Source of the DNA: [Clostridium] methylpentosum DSM 5476
GTDB lineage: Bacteria > Bacillota > Clostridia > Oscillospirales > Ruminococcaceae
Direction of reading: 5' to 3'
NCBI GenBank assembly: GCA_000158655.1
Contig: EQ973344.1
Coordinates: 620,329 to 674,251, forward strand
Length of the DNA stretch: 53,923 nt
Shown here: positions 17,791 to 27,529 of the stretch, piece after piece
Numbering within the stretch: position 1 is the stretch's first letter
How the letters are laid out: every line of letters begins with the position of its first letter
The notes under the pieces: generated by a model
What the model was told of the DNA's origin: nothing
Database searches by the model: none
Seen by the model: the letters and a program-made list of their open reading frames with translations, nothing else
Position numbers and translations under genes: made by a program

Positions 17791-17942
17791 CAAGATATAA
17801 ACAGAATTACCTCTGTTTTTATGAGTTTATACAGATAGAGAAACCGTCTTGTAGCTGTCCCTTTCGCGTACAACTGTCTCTTGCGCATTCTAAACAGCTT
17901 AGCAATCGAGTTGATATCAAATGGAAAGACGTTTGCACCTAG

Positions 17943-17981
17943 AAAAGCTCGCACAAAACACAGCGTTTGTACGAGCTTTTT
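17943..17981 (-). terminator. Terminator of the XRE regulator gene
   Basis: AAAAGCTCG (17943-17951) pairs with CGAGCTTTT (17972-17980); ACAAA/TTTGT extends the stem. It is about 50 nt after the XRE stop and has T/A runs on both sides. Confidence 0.8.
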
Positions 17982-18032
17982 CTTGGTGTCTTCACCTATT
18001 ATTTTGAAATGCTACAATGAGCAAACAGAAAG

Positions 18033-18497
18033 TTAGCGCTTTGTTTCGTTCTTACGATTTTTCCATACATTATATAAAATATCTTTAAGAACTAACATTG
18101 CATCCAGTTCACTCAATTGATATTCCTGCTCTATTTCGTCCAGCATTTTGCTTATCCTGCAAGCATAGTTAGAAATATTTACAACATTTTGGTATTTTAG
18201 CAAAATAGGATACTTTTTTCCCCAGGCATTTGTCCAGTTGATTTTTTCTTCTGTTTCTTCACTTGTTTTATCGATGGTGTCTTGTATTTCTTTTATATCA
18301 AGATCAAAATCAATCAGTTCATCCAATGATACGTTGTATATTGACGCCATTTTTTTCGATTGACGAATATCTGGGATCGTTTCATCGGTCTCCCATTTTG
18401 AAATAGTCTGTCTACTTACACCCAGTTTTTCTGCCACCTCCTCTTGTGATAATCCGCATTTTTTTCTTGCATGAAATAAGCTGTTTCCTAAATTCAT
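18033..18497 (-). CDS. XRE-family helix-turn-helix regulator
   Basis: Small cytoplasmic DNA-binding protein, 154 residues from ATG 18497, which has AAGGAGG 8 nt upstream; the frame is open 21 codons further without a ribosome site. Residues about 4-60 are a classical Cro/C1-type HTH (ARKKCGLSQEEVAEKLGVSRQTISKWE, split here as SQEEVAEKLGV and SRQTISKWE). The C-terminal ~90 residues are charged and helical with no family I recognise. Its lower GC content and plain codon use differ from the flanking enzyme genes, which suggests a separate origin. It sits between two glycosidase genes of the same strand but has its own terminator. Target genes unknown. Confidence 0.85.
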   Translation of the reverse strand: MNLGNSLFHARKKCGLSQEEVAEKLGVSRQTISKWETDETIPDIRQSKKMASIYNVSLDELIDFDLDIKEIQDTIDKTSEETEEKINWTNAWGKKYPILLKYQNVVNISNYACRISKMLDEIEQEYQLSELDAMLVLKDILYNVWKNRKNETKR

Positions 18498-18696
18498 TGT
18501 TTTTCCCTCCTTATCTTTCTTGATTCTATAATAGTATTTGAGACGAGCTAACTCCACCAACTATAATGATCAAATATGCACGTTTTTTTAACATAACCAT
18601 GTACAAAAGCCAGTTTAGACAAATAAATTATCTTCTATCACCTTCATCTCTCAGGGCTTTCTTGCAACCACTGTCTCTGCCAGCTGCTTTCGAGAT

Positions 18697-18730
18697 ACAA
18701 AAACCCCCTCCCATCTGATAGGAGGGGGTT
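18697..18730 (-). terminator. Terminator after the GH78-like gene
   Basis: AACCCCCTCC (18702-18711) pairs with GGAGGGGGTT (18721-18730); T-run follows on the minus strand. About 140 nt after the stop of the 18868 gene. Confidence 0.85.
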
Positions 18731-18867
18731 CATCACAGTGAATTGTAAGAGGTCCGGCTCTTACACAGCTGTGCAAACTTTGCTGAGCACAGACCGATGG
18801 TCTTCGAGCAAAGCGGTGCAAAAACAACAAACACAGACTTTCGCACCTGCACAGAGACGAATTGCAT

Positions 18868-21800
18868 TTATTTCTCTTTGCGGAACATCAGGCATGCGCC
18901 CGCAGCGAGGAGCAGCAGTGCCGCCGCTGCCGGCAGGGTCTCCCCGGTGGCGGGCGATCTCTGTGCCTGTGCGGTCTCTTGAATTCCACGGACCGCTCCG
19001 TCCACCCGAACCAGCCCGCGCATTGCCGCGAGAAGAGACTCGGCCGCAGCGTCGACCACCGCCTGATCCTCTTCAGCAGTCAAGGAGGGATTGTTCATCA
19101 CTTGCTCCGCTTCTGCCTGCGCACGGTTGAAGGTTTCCACCGAAGCGGGGGTGTATGCATTCGAATCGATGAGAGACGCCTGGGAAAGCGCTTGCGCAAG
19201 GAGGCTTTTATCCGCCTTCAGGCGCAGGCTGAGCAGCGCGTTGAGGAGGTCTTCCGCCGCCTGTTCGACATCGCCCTGCAGCGCGTCGCCATCATCGAGG
19301 CATTCCTGTGCTGTTTGAAGCGCTGTAGTAAGCGCCTCCTGTCCCGCTTCCACATACTGAGTCAGGTCAAGACTCTGCGCATAAGCGACCAGCGAGGTGA
19401 GCTGGGTCTTGTCACCCGCCTGGAAGCCGAGCCGGTGGATCTGCTCCATCAGAGATATCCAGGCACTGTCAATTTCTGTCTGGGTGGCAGATGCATTGCC
19501 ACAGACCGTCTGGGCAGCTGTGAGGGCGGCGTCAAACGAAGCTCTGACACTTGCAATCGCCCCTTGGTACTCGCTGCCAGCTTTCGCCTGCTCTGCGTAT
19601 GCAATCACTTTTTCAAGAATCGTTTTGTCTGTCTCGGCGACAACAGGACGCGCAGGAACCGTCACGGTTCGCACTGCCTGGGCCGAAAGGCCGTCCTTGG
19701 AAACGGTAAAGGTGAGTTCAACCTCCCGCTCGGTTTCCTGCGGGGTGATTGCGCCGCTGAGTGAGATCACCGCTTCATCGCTCGACGCGGTCAGCGAGAC
19801 CTCAAATCCATCCGGGACAACCGGCATGGTGAGCTGAGTCTCCCCCTGCTGCGGCTGGGTGACAGTCAGAGCTTTGGCGACCGAGCCGGGCGTTTCTACC
19901 CGGTTGCGCACCACAAACGCATCCACGTCGACATAAGCGCCGACAGCCGCCGGGTTTTTCTCCCCGGTCACAAGCACCTGAATGGTGTGCTGCCCAGGTG
20001 AAAGGTTGTCCGCACGGAACACTTCCGACTGGCGGACAGCTGCGGCGGAGTACAGGTCAATTTTCCCCTGCGAAACGCCGTCAAGCACAATCTCAGCCAG
20101 CCCGCGGTTGGACTCAAGACTCGAGAGGAAGGAAATCCCGGATCCCTCAAAGGTGAAGGATGCGTTGTTGCCCGCAACGTTGGAATAACTGAAGGTGTTG
20201 GCGTAAGCGCCCGGCATCGGATCGTGGGTCCAACTGCCTTCGTAAGAAACAACGGGATTCTGGTCATCCACTGTTTCGGTGAGGATGACCGGAGTGTCCC
20301 CCATTCCCTCGCCAAAGAAAATGCCGCTGAGGGTCGCGTTCGGACCGCGCATCTGGTCGATGCGGAATCGGACGGATTTGTCGAACTGATACACGAGGTA
20401 TTTGCCGCCTGCGTAGTCGTCGACCACCTGAACCGGGGCGACCATGTCAAGGGTGTCAAGATCAAACATCTCCACAGCGAGCTCCCGGCCGCCGTTGTCC
20501 CAGTCGACAAAATAGAGGGCCACGGTGTAAGGCCGTTCCTGATTGAGTTCGATATCTACAGTAAACGTCTGCCAGCAGGCGACGGGATCATTGCTGTAGA
20601 GCGCGCCAACCCGACGATCGCCGCCGTTGAGCGCATTGGATGCGGGGGCGCGGACGTCGTCAGTCCCTTCGCTCCACTGGGTGGTCATCGCCTTGCTGTA
20701 GCGGATGCCGCTGACATAGTCGGGCAGTACCCGCAGGTCGTTTGACGCCCCGTTGTAGGAACAGAGCACATACCCCTCGGAACCGTACACGCCGCCCCAG
20801 TTGCCCTGGGTCTGTTCGTCTGTCCCGACAAACTCTGCGTCGTATTCAGTTTCGAGCTCTTCAAATGCAGGGGTTTCCCCTTCGTAGGTCACTTGGATAT
20901 CATAGCTGCCGGCGGGCAGGGCTTTGAGCAGGACAAATTCTTCATCTTCCGAAGAGATCTCCTGCATCCGGCCGTTCACCCACACTCCGGTGATCTTCTT
21001 TTCCACCTTGGGAATGCCGACATCCGCTGTTGTGCCCTCCGGCACCGTGACGCTGCACTCCCCAGTGCTCGTGTCAAACGAGGCTTCAATGGTTCCGTAG
21101 GGGGTGAGAATGCTGCCCGATACCCGAGTGAGCTGCCGGCCGAGATGGGGGAGAACTGCAAAGGTCTCAAAACCGGGTGTGGTCGCGTGAATGCCTAAAA
21201 TCTGTTCGCTCATCCAGGGCAGGACGCCGGCGCTCCACGGGTGGGCAAGGCTGGTGTAGCCCGCCTGGTTGTTGGGAACCGGAGCGTTCGTGCCGATGAC
21301 GTCGTTCCACTGGGGGCGATAGGTCTCAAAGAAGGTGGTTCCGCCGTAGCTGATCTGGCCTCCCCACAGGTCGAGGATGGAGGAGATCGCTTGATCGTAT
21401 TCCCCTGCCTCGCCCATTGCCTGAAGAATGAAATACTGATTAAAGGGCGAATAGGAAAGCCGGTTGACCCGGTCGTAGAAATAGGTGCTGCTGATATCCT
21501 GCATCTGCTCCTGCGAGATCACTCCTGCGTTGATCGCGTCGGAAAAGCCGTGCAGACCGCAGGCCTCGCTCCAGCTGGGATCGCTGAGCAGCTCGTTGGT
21601 TTTAGTCTCTGCATAGCCCGCGTAGGTTTGTGCCAAGGCATCCTCTCCGATGCTGCTCAGCACTTCAGAAAACTCCTTCCACGCCTGGATGGAGAGCAGC
21701 TTGTAGGAAACTTGGTTTTCGGGGATGTTCGGGTTTTCAAACCCCGCTCCCAGCCGCTCGTCCCAGCCGAAAAAGCCGAGATTTGGGTTGGTTCCCCAGA

Positions 21801-23268
21801 TGGAGTAGGCGTGATCGAGCCGTCCGGTCGCTTCGCTGAGCAGGCTCCGAACACCGTCCTTGTCCCCGGTGTATTCGTAGTAGTCAATCAGGCTGAGAAT
21901 CCAGTAGAGCTCATAGCTTTCAATGCCATTGGAACGCTGGGAGGTGTAGCGGAGATTGTCCAGCACAAAGTCAAAGTTGCCGAATGCGGCGAGCGCAGAC
22001 GCTTGTGCGGTGTAGGCGTCCCCGGTCCAGGAGTGACGGTCACCGCGATCTACCAGGATGGCTGCAAAGTAATCCTTCTTGAGGTTGGCGCGCACGTCGT
22101 ATGCCGCTGTGTACCAGATTTTGTTGAGCATCTCGTTGTCGCTGTCAAAGCTGCCGTTGTAGTTGACCGGCTTGGTCTGGCAGACCAGACGCACGCCGGT
22201 AATGGTGAACGGCTTGTCGAAGCTTGTGACGTTGATAAATCCAAAACGCACTCCCTCGTAGAGCTCGTCGTTGAGCTCGAGGCGGTAGGTGTCGCCGTAT
22301 TGAACCGGCTTTGCGGTTTTGGAGGGGGATTTTGGGCCCGAGTTGACAAATGCGGGCTCGTTGTACTCGCTCACGCCAAGGGTGATCTCTCCGCTCAGGT
22401 CAGGGCTGTCGATTTCGAGCCAGGCAGCGTATTCCACCCCGAAGTCGAGGCAGATAGTCCCTTCTCCGGTGACAGTTACCGCTGTCTGCTCAGAGGTCAG
22501 CGTATCGACACCTGAAAAGGAGCTGGGTTGATCGGTTTCCGCCTTGACCGGCTTGCGCAGGAAGATCTCAAGATCATCCTCAGCGGTGGGATTGTCCCAG
22601 CGGTAGCTCACGAGTGGGTCGGGGGATGCGGGCTGTTCGTCGCCCGAAAAACTGCCGTCCGCAACATAGTCATAGGGCTCCCGAATCGGGGAACTGCCCC
22701 AGATCGGCGCGTTGGGCGGGGCGGTGATGGAACCGAACACCCGGATTTCAGCAAGCTGCATGTAGTGGGTGTTGAAGTCGTCCACCCCAAAGCGGGTGCC
22801 GAGGATCCGCAGCTGCTTTGCCTCGATCGGGGTGTCAAATTCAAATACCTGCTCGCTGTCCGAGCTGGGGGTGTATCCGGTGTAGGACTGCCCGGGAATG
22901 TCCAGCCAGGTCTTTTTGTCGACCGAGTACTGAAGCTTAAAATCCTTTGGAAAGGTGGAAGTGAACCCCTTGCGCGGGGTAATGGCCATCTTGGAGACCA
23001 GGGCTGTCCCCGGAACCGAGACAGAGGCGAACTCCCCCTTTTCGGAATACTCCGCGCTTATTGCGGATGACCAGAAGGTATCGCCGCTTGCGTCGATGAG
23101 ATTTTCCGGCACAAGCGAACCGTTTGCGTTGGATGAGGACGAGGCCCCGGCCAGTTCGAGCCACTGTGCCGCGTTTTCCGCACCAACCACCGAAATGGCG
23201 GGCAGGACGACCGCGAGCAGCAGTGCAAAAGAAACCAGCAGGGACACCGCTTTGTTTGTTTTCTTCAT
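18868..23268 (-). CDS. GH78-like glycosidase with F5/8 C domain and anchor
   Basis: Secreted six-hairpin glycosidase of the bacterial rhamnosidase type, 1466 residues from ATG 23268 (GAGGAG ribosome site; the frame extends 37 codons without one). Signal peptide, an F5/8 type C domain (about 40-170), a beta region (VSYRWDNPTAEDDLEIFLRK), then the core with VDRGDRHSWTGDAYTAQ (D about 407) in place of DCPQRNERxGWTGDA, and TTFFETYRPQWND (E about 648) in place of IWERW. The key first-motif glutamate of classical GH78 is replaced, so specificity or mechanism may differ. Two further beta modules follow (YVLCSYNGASNDLR; FEGSGISFLSS to HTIQVLVTGEKNPA), then FIVAR repeats with a variant QIHRLGF and a SPATGE tail. 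Strong own promoter at 23351. Rhamnosidase activity is likely but less sure than for the canonical copies. Confidence 0.85.
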   Translation of the reverse strand: MKKTNKAVSLLVSFALLLAVVLPAISVVGAENAAQWLELAGASSSSNANGSLVPENLIDASGDTFWSSAISAEYSEKGEFASVSVPGTALVSKMAITPRKGFTSTFPKDFKLQYSVDKKTWLDIPGQSYTGYTPSSDSEQVFEFDTPIEAKQLRILGTRFGVDDFNTHYMQLAEIRVFGSITAPPNAPIWGSSPIREPYDYVADGSFSGDEQPASPDPLVSYRWDNPTAEDDLEIFLRKPVKAETDQPSSFSGVDTLTSEQTAVTVTGEGTICLDFGVEYAAWLEIDSPDLSGEITLGVSEYNEPAFVNSGPKSPSKTAKPVQYGDTYRLELNDELYEGVRFGFINVTSFDKPFTITGVRLVCQTKPVNYNGSFDSDNEMLNKIWYTAAYDVRANLKKDYFAAILVDRGDRHSWTGDAYTAQASALAAFGNFDFVLDNLRYTSQRSNGIESYELYWILSLIDYYEYTGDKDGVRSLLSEATGRLDHAYSIWGTNPNLGFFGWDERLGAGFENPNIPENQVSYKLLSIQAWKEFSEVLSSIGEDALAQTYAGYAETKTNELLSDPSWSEACGLHGFSDAINAGVISQEQMQDISSTYFYDRVNRLSYSPFNQYFILQAMGEAGEYDQAISSILDLWGGQISYGGTTFFETYRPQWNDVIGTNAPVPNNQAGYTSLAHPWSAGVLPWMSEQILGIHATTPGFETFAVLPHLGRQLTRVSGSILTPYGTIEASFDTSTGECSVTVPEGTTADVGIPKVEKKITGVWVNGRMQEISSEDEEFVLLKALPAGSYDIQVTYEGETPAFEELETEYDAEFVGTDEQTQGNWGGVYGSEGYVLCSYNGASNDLRVLPDYVSGIRYSKAMTTQWSEGTDDVRAPASNALNGGDRRVGALYSNDPVACWQTFTVDIELNQERPYTVALYFVDWDNGGRELAVEMFDLDTLDMVAPVQVVDDYAGGKYLVYQFDKSVRFRIDQMRGPNATLSGIFFGEGMGDTPVILTETVDDQNPVVSYEGSWTHDPMPGAYANTFSYSNVAGNNASFTFEGSGISFLSSLESNRGLAEIVLDGVSQGKIDLYSAAAVRQSEVFRADNLSPGQHTIQVLVTGEKNPAAVGAYVDVDAFVVRNRVETPGSVAKALTVTQPQQGETQLTMPVVPDGFEVSLTASSDEAVISLSGAITPQETEREVELTFTVSKDGLSAQAVRTVTVPARPVVAETDKTILEKVIAYAEQAKAGSEYQGAIASVRASFDAALTAAQTVCGNASATQTEIDSAWISLMEQIHRLGFQAGDKTQLTSLVAYAQSLDLTQYVEAGQEALTTALQTAQECLDDGDALQGDVEQAAEDLLNALLSLRLKADKSLLAQALSQASLIDSNAYTPASVETFNRAQAEAEQVMNNPSLTAEEDQAVVDAAAESLLAAMRGLVRVDGAVRGIQETAQAQRSPATGETLPAAAALLLLAAGACLMFRKEK

Positions 23269-23350
23269 TGCTTCTCCTCTCAATGATACAGGATGTTTAC
23301 GAATGTATGCAGCCGCAGCTGTCCCCCAACAGAGCGATTGCATCAATAGT

Positions 23351-23379
23351 ATTATACAAAAATTGAAATTTGCAGTCAA
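23351..23379 (-). promoter_or_regulatory. Promoter of the GH78-like gene
   Basis: TTGACT (23374-23379), 17-nt spacer, TATAAT (23351-23356), minus strand. This is the best constitutive-looking promoter among the enzymes; no AraC gene is adjacent. The word AATAGTATT occurs twice, over the -10 and upstream of the -35. Confidence 0.75.
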
Positions 23380-23535
23380 TAGATTTGTAATAGTATTCCA
23401 ACAAACGGGTGTTTCTTTCGTCGAAAAAAAGTTCGGTTTGTGTTTTACACCAAAATTCTGTTTAATCTATTACATAAAATACTATCTGTTGATTCACTTC
23501 TTACAGCTGGATTCTCTTTTCAATTCCTATAAAAA

Positions 23536-23572
23536 GCAGGCCGGTTCCAGTTGGAAAGCGGAACCGACCTGC
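23536..23572 (-). terminator. Terminator of a decayed gene
   Basis: GCAGG-CGGTTCC pairs with GGAACCG-CCTGC; five T follow on the minus strand. It lies downstream of the fossil anchored-protein gene ending at 23609. Confidence 0.75.
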
Positions 23573-23608
23573 ATAGAATTCTAAAATTTTAAATTTCCCG
23601 GGAAACGG

Positions 23609-24300
23609 TTATTTGCTGCGCTTCAACTGCTGCAAGGAAACAGCAGCAATTGGAGCGTCTCTCCTGTTTTGGCGTTTCCGCTCCCAATTGCCGCGGTTTG
23701 GACTCTACTACAAGGCTCCCAGTCGCTGAGGGGAGGAAATCCTTCGGCGCGGTAATCTCGGTTTTCATAGGCATTACTGTTGCTGGAAGGTCAGCCTGAT
23801 TCTTACGCTCTGAGAAACGAGGTAGGTGATTCGGCCATCTTTCAATAGAACCCTTCCACATCGCTGCTTTCGGGCACTGTCATTACGTCTTGCCCGTTGG
23901 AATCGAGTGCAAACACCAGGCTATTCCACCCCGCCGGTCGCAGGGTGGGGCCTAATCTCGGTGGGTAATGATAAAGGGCAGCTGGACGCTGCGTGTCCCC
24001 TGTACTCCGTTTTGAATTGCCAAGCAAGGTCAAGGCCAACTCACATGAGACGGGAATGTCGGCGTTTTCAGTTCGGGACTGGAAATACCCAGCGCCTCTC
24101 CCTTGTGGTTTATTGGAAACCGAGTGCAGCAACCTGCTGCCGGCATTAAGGACGCGGGCACCTATTTGCAGCAGAGAGTGCCTGCGTTCACAGCCTGTGC
24201 GACAGCCCAGCTGCTGACTTTGGTCTATACGTTTCTGCTCCAGCTTCTCAAAATCACAAACCAGACCGGAATGATCTCTTTACAACTAAGACATGATTCG
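23609..24300 (-). pseudogene. Fossil of a wall-anchored protein C-terminus
   Basis: The minus strand encodes GSGNAKTGE (23659-23685), the same sorting motif as in the intact enzymes, and in another frame a basic end LKRSK followed by a stop at 23609. Upstream the coding sense is broken by shifts and stops but stays protein-like (for example RLGPTLRPAGWN, NGQDVMTVPES, ELALTLLGNS). The original catalytic function cannot be told. The terminator at 23536 supports its having been a gene. Confidence 0.55.
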
Positions 24301-24450
24301 TCCGCCAGCACGGCTGCACAAATTCTGGATAGAAAGCCGACAAAAATGCCCTAAGCACTGTCTGCAACTGCGTGAATCGTCCCAAAAATAGAAAAGCTCG
24401 GCAAACGACTCCACAAGGTGAGTGTCGCTGTTTGATTCTCCCCAGACGCA

Positions 24451-24480
24451 GGAAAAGCCCGACCGAAGCCGAGCTTTTCC
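24451..24480 (-). terminator. Terminator after the deleted GH78 gene
   Basis: GGAAAAGC-C-CG-AC CGAA G-CCGAGCTTTTCC forms a compact near-perfect hairpin with TTTTCC, about 115 nt after the stop at 24597. A second copy of AAAAGCTCGGC at about 24391 could pair with the same arm. Confidence 0.7.
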
Positions 24481-24596
24481 TTGAAGTCTCTTTGATTCAG
24501 CTTTTATCCCACCTGCATAGCGGGAGATGGCTCTCGCGCTAAAACACTAATAAGAAAATGAACTGCAAGCGGGGTGTCTGTTCGTACAAAACGAGC

Positions 24597-26393
24597 TTAA
24601 AGCTTCTTTCTGCGTTTTGCAAACGCCAGGGAACCTGCTGCAAGCAGGAGACCAACTGCTGCGACCGGAACCGCTTCCCCTGTTTTAGCAGAACGGGTGA
24701 TGCCTCCGTCCCCGTTCACACTCAGTTTAGCCAGCGTTCCATCCTGATTTTTGAGTTCTTGAATCGCTTTGGTCAAGTCGCTGAGCGCCTTGTCGACCAC
24801 AGCCTGGTCGTCTTGGCTCAAGGCCTCATTGTCAGAAACCTGTTGAGCGGCATTCAGCGCCGCCTGGAATGTCTCGACGCTCTGCACGGTGTAGCCGCTC
24901 AGGTCGAGCGTCCGCGCCGATGCAATGACCTTGTTGAGCAACTCTTTGTCCGCCTTGTAGCGCAGCTCGAGCATCGCTTTGAGCAGCACGTCGGTCGCTG
25001 TGTTGACTTCCTCTTGCGTTGCGTCTTTGTCTGCAAGGACGGCGTTTGCCGCGTTACGGGCAGTTTCAAACGCCTCCCAACCAACGGCATAGCTGTCTTT
25101 TTCAAAACCTAGCGTACTGTCTACCAGCGTCTGGAGGGCGCTCTTGTCCCCGCGCCGGGTCAGGGCGTTAGCCGCTGCGACAAGGGCGTCGTTGACGGCA
25201 TCCACTTCGCTCTGCACCGCGTCGTTGTTGTCGAGCATTGCCTCCGCATTCGCGAGGGCGGTGATAAAGTTTTCTTTGGCGTCGTTGTCGATATAAAGGT
25301 CGAGATTGAGTTCTTTGTACAGCTCGTAGTTCTCCCGCAGCGCGTCCTTGTTGCCTTGCTGGAGGCCGAGCTTGTGAATTTCGGTCATGAGGGTGATCCA
25401 GGCGTCTTGAACCTCCTTCTCGGTGGCTGCCGCGTCGGAACTGACCTCTCTGGCAGCGTCGAGCGCTGCGTTGAAGCTCGCCTGGACGCTGGCAATCGCA
25501 TTGGAGAATTCATCGGTCAGCTTGAGCGCTTCCGCTTTTTCAATCACCTTGTTGAAGATGGTCTTGTCAGTGTCAGTGGGCTCTTCTACCGGCTTGAGGG
25601 AGTCGATCGCTTCGCGCAGCGCGCTGGCTGCCGCTTCGATTTGCAACTGGGTTGCAAAGGGATTTTCACTGACCTGTTTCGCCTCTTTGAGAGCAGCTTC
25701 CACTGCCCCGAAGTCCTGATAATCGCCCGGTTCCAGCGCTTCCGCCTCCTGGATCAGCTCGTCGAGTGCAGTTTTGTCCGGCTGGAGTCCTTCCAGAACT
25801 GAGATCGCTGTTTCGAGGGCGCTGCACGCCTGGTCAACCGCATCCTGCGACGCGGTCATGCTGTCGCGCGTTGCGACCGCAGTGTTGTAGGCAGTCATAA
25901 ACGCCCACTTGTGCGCGCTGTCCACCCGGTCGGGTGCGCCCGCTGCAATCAGGCTGTCTGCGCGGCTGATTACCCCGCTGAGCGTCTGTTTGTCTGCATC
26001 TGTCCCGGTTGTTCTGCCCGAGACCTTGTAGGCGTTGAGGATGGTGTACTGCCCCGCTTTGGTGGGCTGTCCCACCCCGCGGAGGGTATAGCTGCCCGGC
26101 TTGAGGGCGGGCGAGGTGTAGATGACCTGCTGGTATGCGCCGTTGGGGAGGGTACAGACCGCTTCGGTGGGGCCAGCCACGACATTCCCCTCGCTGTCGG
26201 TGATGGTGACAAGGATGTTAGCCTGGTCATTTTTTGTGCGGTTAAGCAGCGAGATCTGTTCGCCGGAAAACTCGATTTCAAACCAAGGCTGTTCACCGGA
26301 CTGGTAGTTGTAGGCGAGCACCTTGCCGCCCAGGTCGTTTGCATTTGAACTGTAGAACCACTGGTTGCGCCTGTGCTCGGGCCGAAGACACAT
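24597..26393 (-). pseudogene. C-terminal part of a deleted GH78 gene: beta module, FIVAR stalk and anchor
   Basis: Begins out of frame with the upstream GH78 N-terminus. From about 26370 it encodes the end of a beta-sandwich binding module (NQWFYSSNANDLGGK, FSGEQISLLNR, LKPGSYTLRGVGQ), then several FIVAR-like repeats with LMTEIHKLGLQQGNK, and the tail SAKTGE with a hydrophobic segment and KRRKKL. It has no ribosome site or signal peptide of its own. Reading is otherwise clean, so the break is probably recent, or occasional frameshifting could still express it. Confidence 0.8.
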
Positions 26394-27364
26394 TCCCGTG
26401 TCGTATACCTGCCGCCGTTTTGGAACACCTGCATGTTTTTGTAGACAGCCTCCCCATTGGCTGGCACTGCAAAACCAATGCTCCCCAGCATGGAGATCCT
26501 GCTGCCGATGCTCGGAATTCCGGTGGGAGCGCCGACGCTGACGCCGTTGATGGAGCAGGTTCTGTTGTTCCCAATGCTTATGGAGATCCAGTCGTGCGCA
26601 TTGTCCGCACCGAGCGCCTCGGCGGGGATGTCAATCGTCCGGTTCGGGGTATTTTCCGGGTCCCCTGCACCGTCGGTATACCCAACGACATAAATATTGA
26701 GCTTGGGGGAGCTCTCGTCTGTGAGATCCACCTCATATCTCATGTAGTTGACGTCGTTCTCCAAACGCCGGGTGTTGAACACGCTGTTTTTGAGGCGGAA
26801 CTCATCCGCAAAGAGTACAACAGACGCTTTCTCGCTCCCCTCGGGGATCTGCAGTTCAGCCGTAAAGTCGAAAAACTGCATGGTGCGGGCGTACATTGTA
26901 AGCTCTCCGCCGATCCAATCCGCATCCCATTGTGCGGTGCTCATCAGCCCTGTCTCGAATGTGGCGGGTTCCGACGTGACGGTGTCCCCGCTGTTGTCGG
27001 TCACTGCAACGGTCCATGTGTACCGTGTGGCGGCTTTGAGTTCTTCTCCCTCGTACCGTATGCCGATCGATTCGCTCTGTTTCACCTGGCCGCTATCCCA
27101 CACCACTTTCCCGGCGTCATCCTTGACGACAACCTGGTAAGCGGCCTGTTTAGCCCCGACCAGATCAGAGTCCATCTGCCACGAAAAAACCGGCTCTGTC
27201 GTGTCAATACCAAGCGGGTCCAAAAGGCCGTCCGTCTTGAGATTGACAATGGACATGGTCTCCTCCACAGCCTCCGCAACCATTCCCTGAGGAACCACCA
27301 TTGCGAGGATTGTAAGAGAGAGCAGAAATGCTAGGATTCGTGTTCTGCTGATCGTCTTTTTCAT
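25970..27364 (-). CDS. GH78 N-terminal domains only; catalytic core deleted, frame shifted
   Basis: Start ATG 27364, with AAGGAG 8 nt upstream. Signal peptide, Ig-like GH78 N-domain (DPLGIDTTEPVFSWQM, VWDSGQVKQS) and the inserted beta-sandwich (VVLFADEFRLKN to VYKNMQVFQNGG) closely parallel residues 30-350 of the GH78 at 1374. At FGPSTGAT (about 26375), where the intact paralogue reads ATTGATYEIF and goes on to the ~700-residue catalytic region, this gene jumps to the end of another module in a different frame. The remaining ~130 codons are nonsense. It therefore has no glycosidase active site. The product would be a secreted carbohydrate-binding fragment at most. Upstream palindrome and IS200-like element B separate it from the AraC gene at 27891. 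Confidence 0.8.
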   Translation of the reverse strand: MKKTISRTRILAFLLSLTILAMVVPQGMVAEAVEETMSIVNLKTDGLLDPLGIDTTEPVFSWQMDSDLVGAKQAAYQVVVKDDAGKVVWDSGQVKQSESIGIRYEGEELKAATRYTWTVAVTDNSGDTVTSEPATFETGLMSTAQWDADWIGGELTMYARTMQFFDFTAELQIPEGSEKASVVLFADEFRLKNSVFNTRRLENDVNYMRYEVDLTDESSPKLNIYVVGYTDGAGDPENTPNRTIDIPAEALGADNAHDWISISIGNNRTCSINGVSVGAPTGIPSIGSRISMLGSIGFAVPANGEAVYKNMQVFQNGGRYTTRECVFGPSTGATSGSTVQMQTTWAARCSPTTTSPVNSLGLKSSFPANRSRCLTAQKMTRLTSLSPSPTARGMSWLAPPKRSVPSPTAHTSRSSTPRPPSSRAAIPSAGWDSPPKRGSTPSSTPTRSRAEQPGQMQTNRRSAG

Positions 27365-27434
27365 TTCTTTCGCTCCTTCCCAAATTTGCCGTTCCGCTGT
27401 GCTCCGGAACACAGCTTCTCTGAAAATCGAACAA

Positions 27435-27461
27435 AATATATTTATATCCGATAAATATATT
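27435..27461. promoter_or_regulatory. Perfect palindrome, candidate operator
   Basis: AATATATTTAT (27435-27445), 5-nt spacer, ATAAATATATT (27451-27461). It lies about 70-100 nt before the deleted GH78 gene, beside AT-rich -10-like sequence, where a repressor or activator would bind. Confidence 0.45.
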
Positions 27462-27529
27462 GTATAATAATCGCCACCACTTACTCAAGATACATTTCAA
27501 ACCAAAACTTCCCTCAATCATGACATCAT

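Noticed and set aside
18498-18560. Longer N-terminus for the XRE regulator
   Set aside because: ATG 18497 has an ideal AAGGAGG site and begins exactly at the HTH; the extension has neither.
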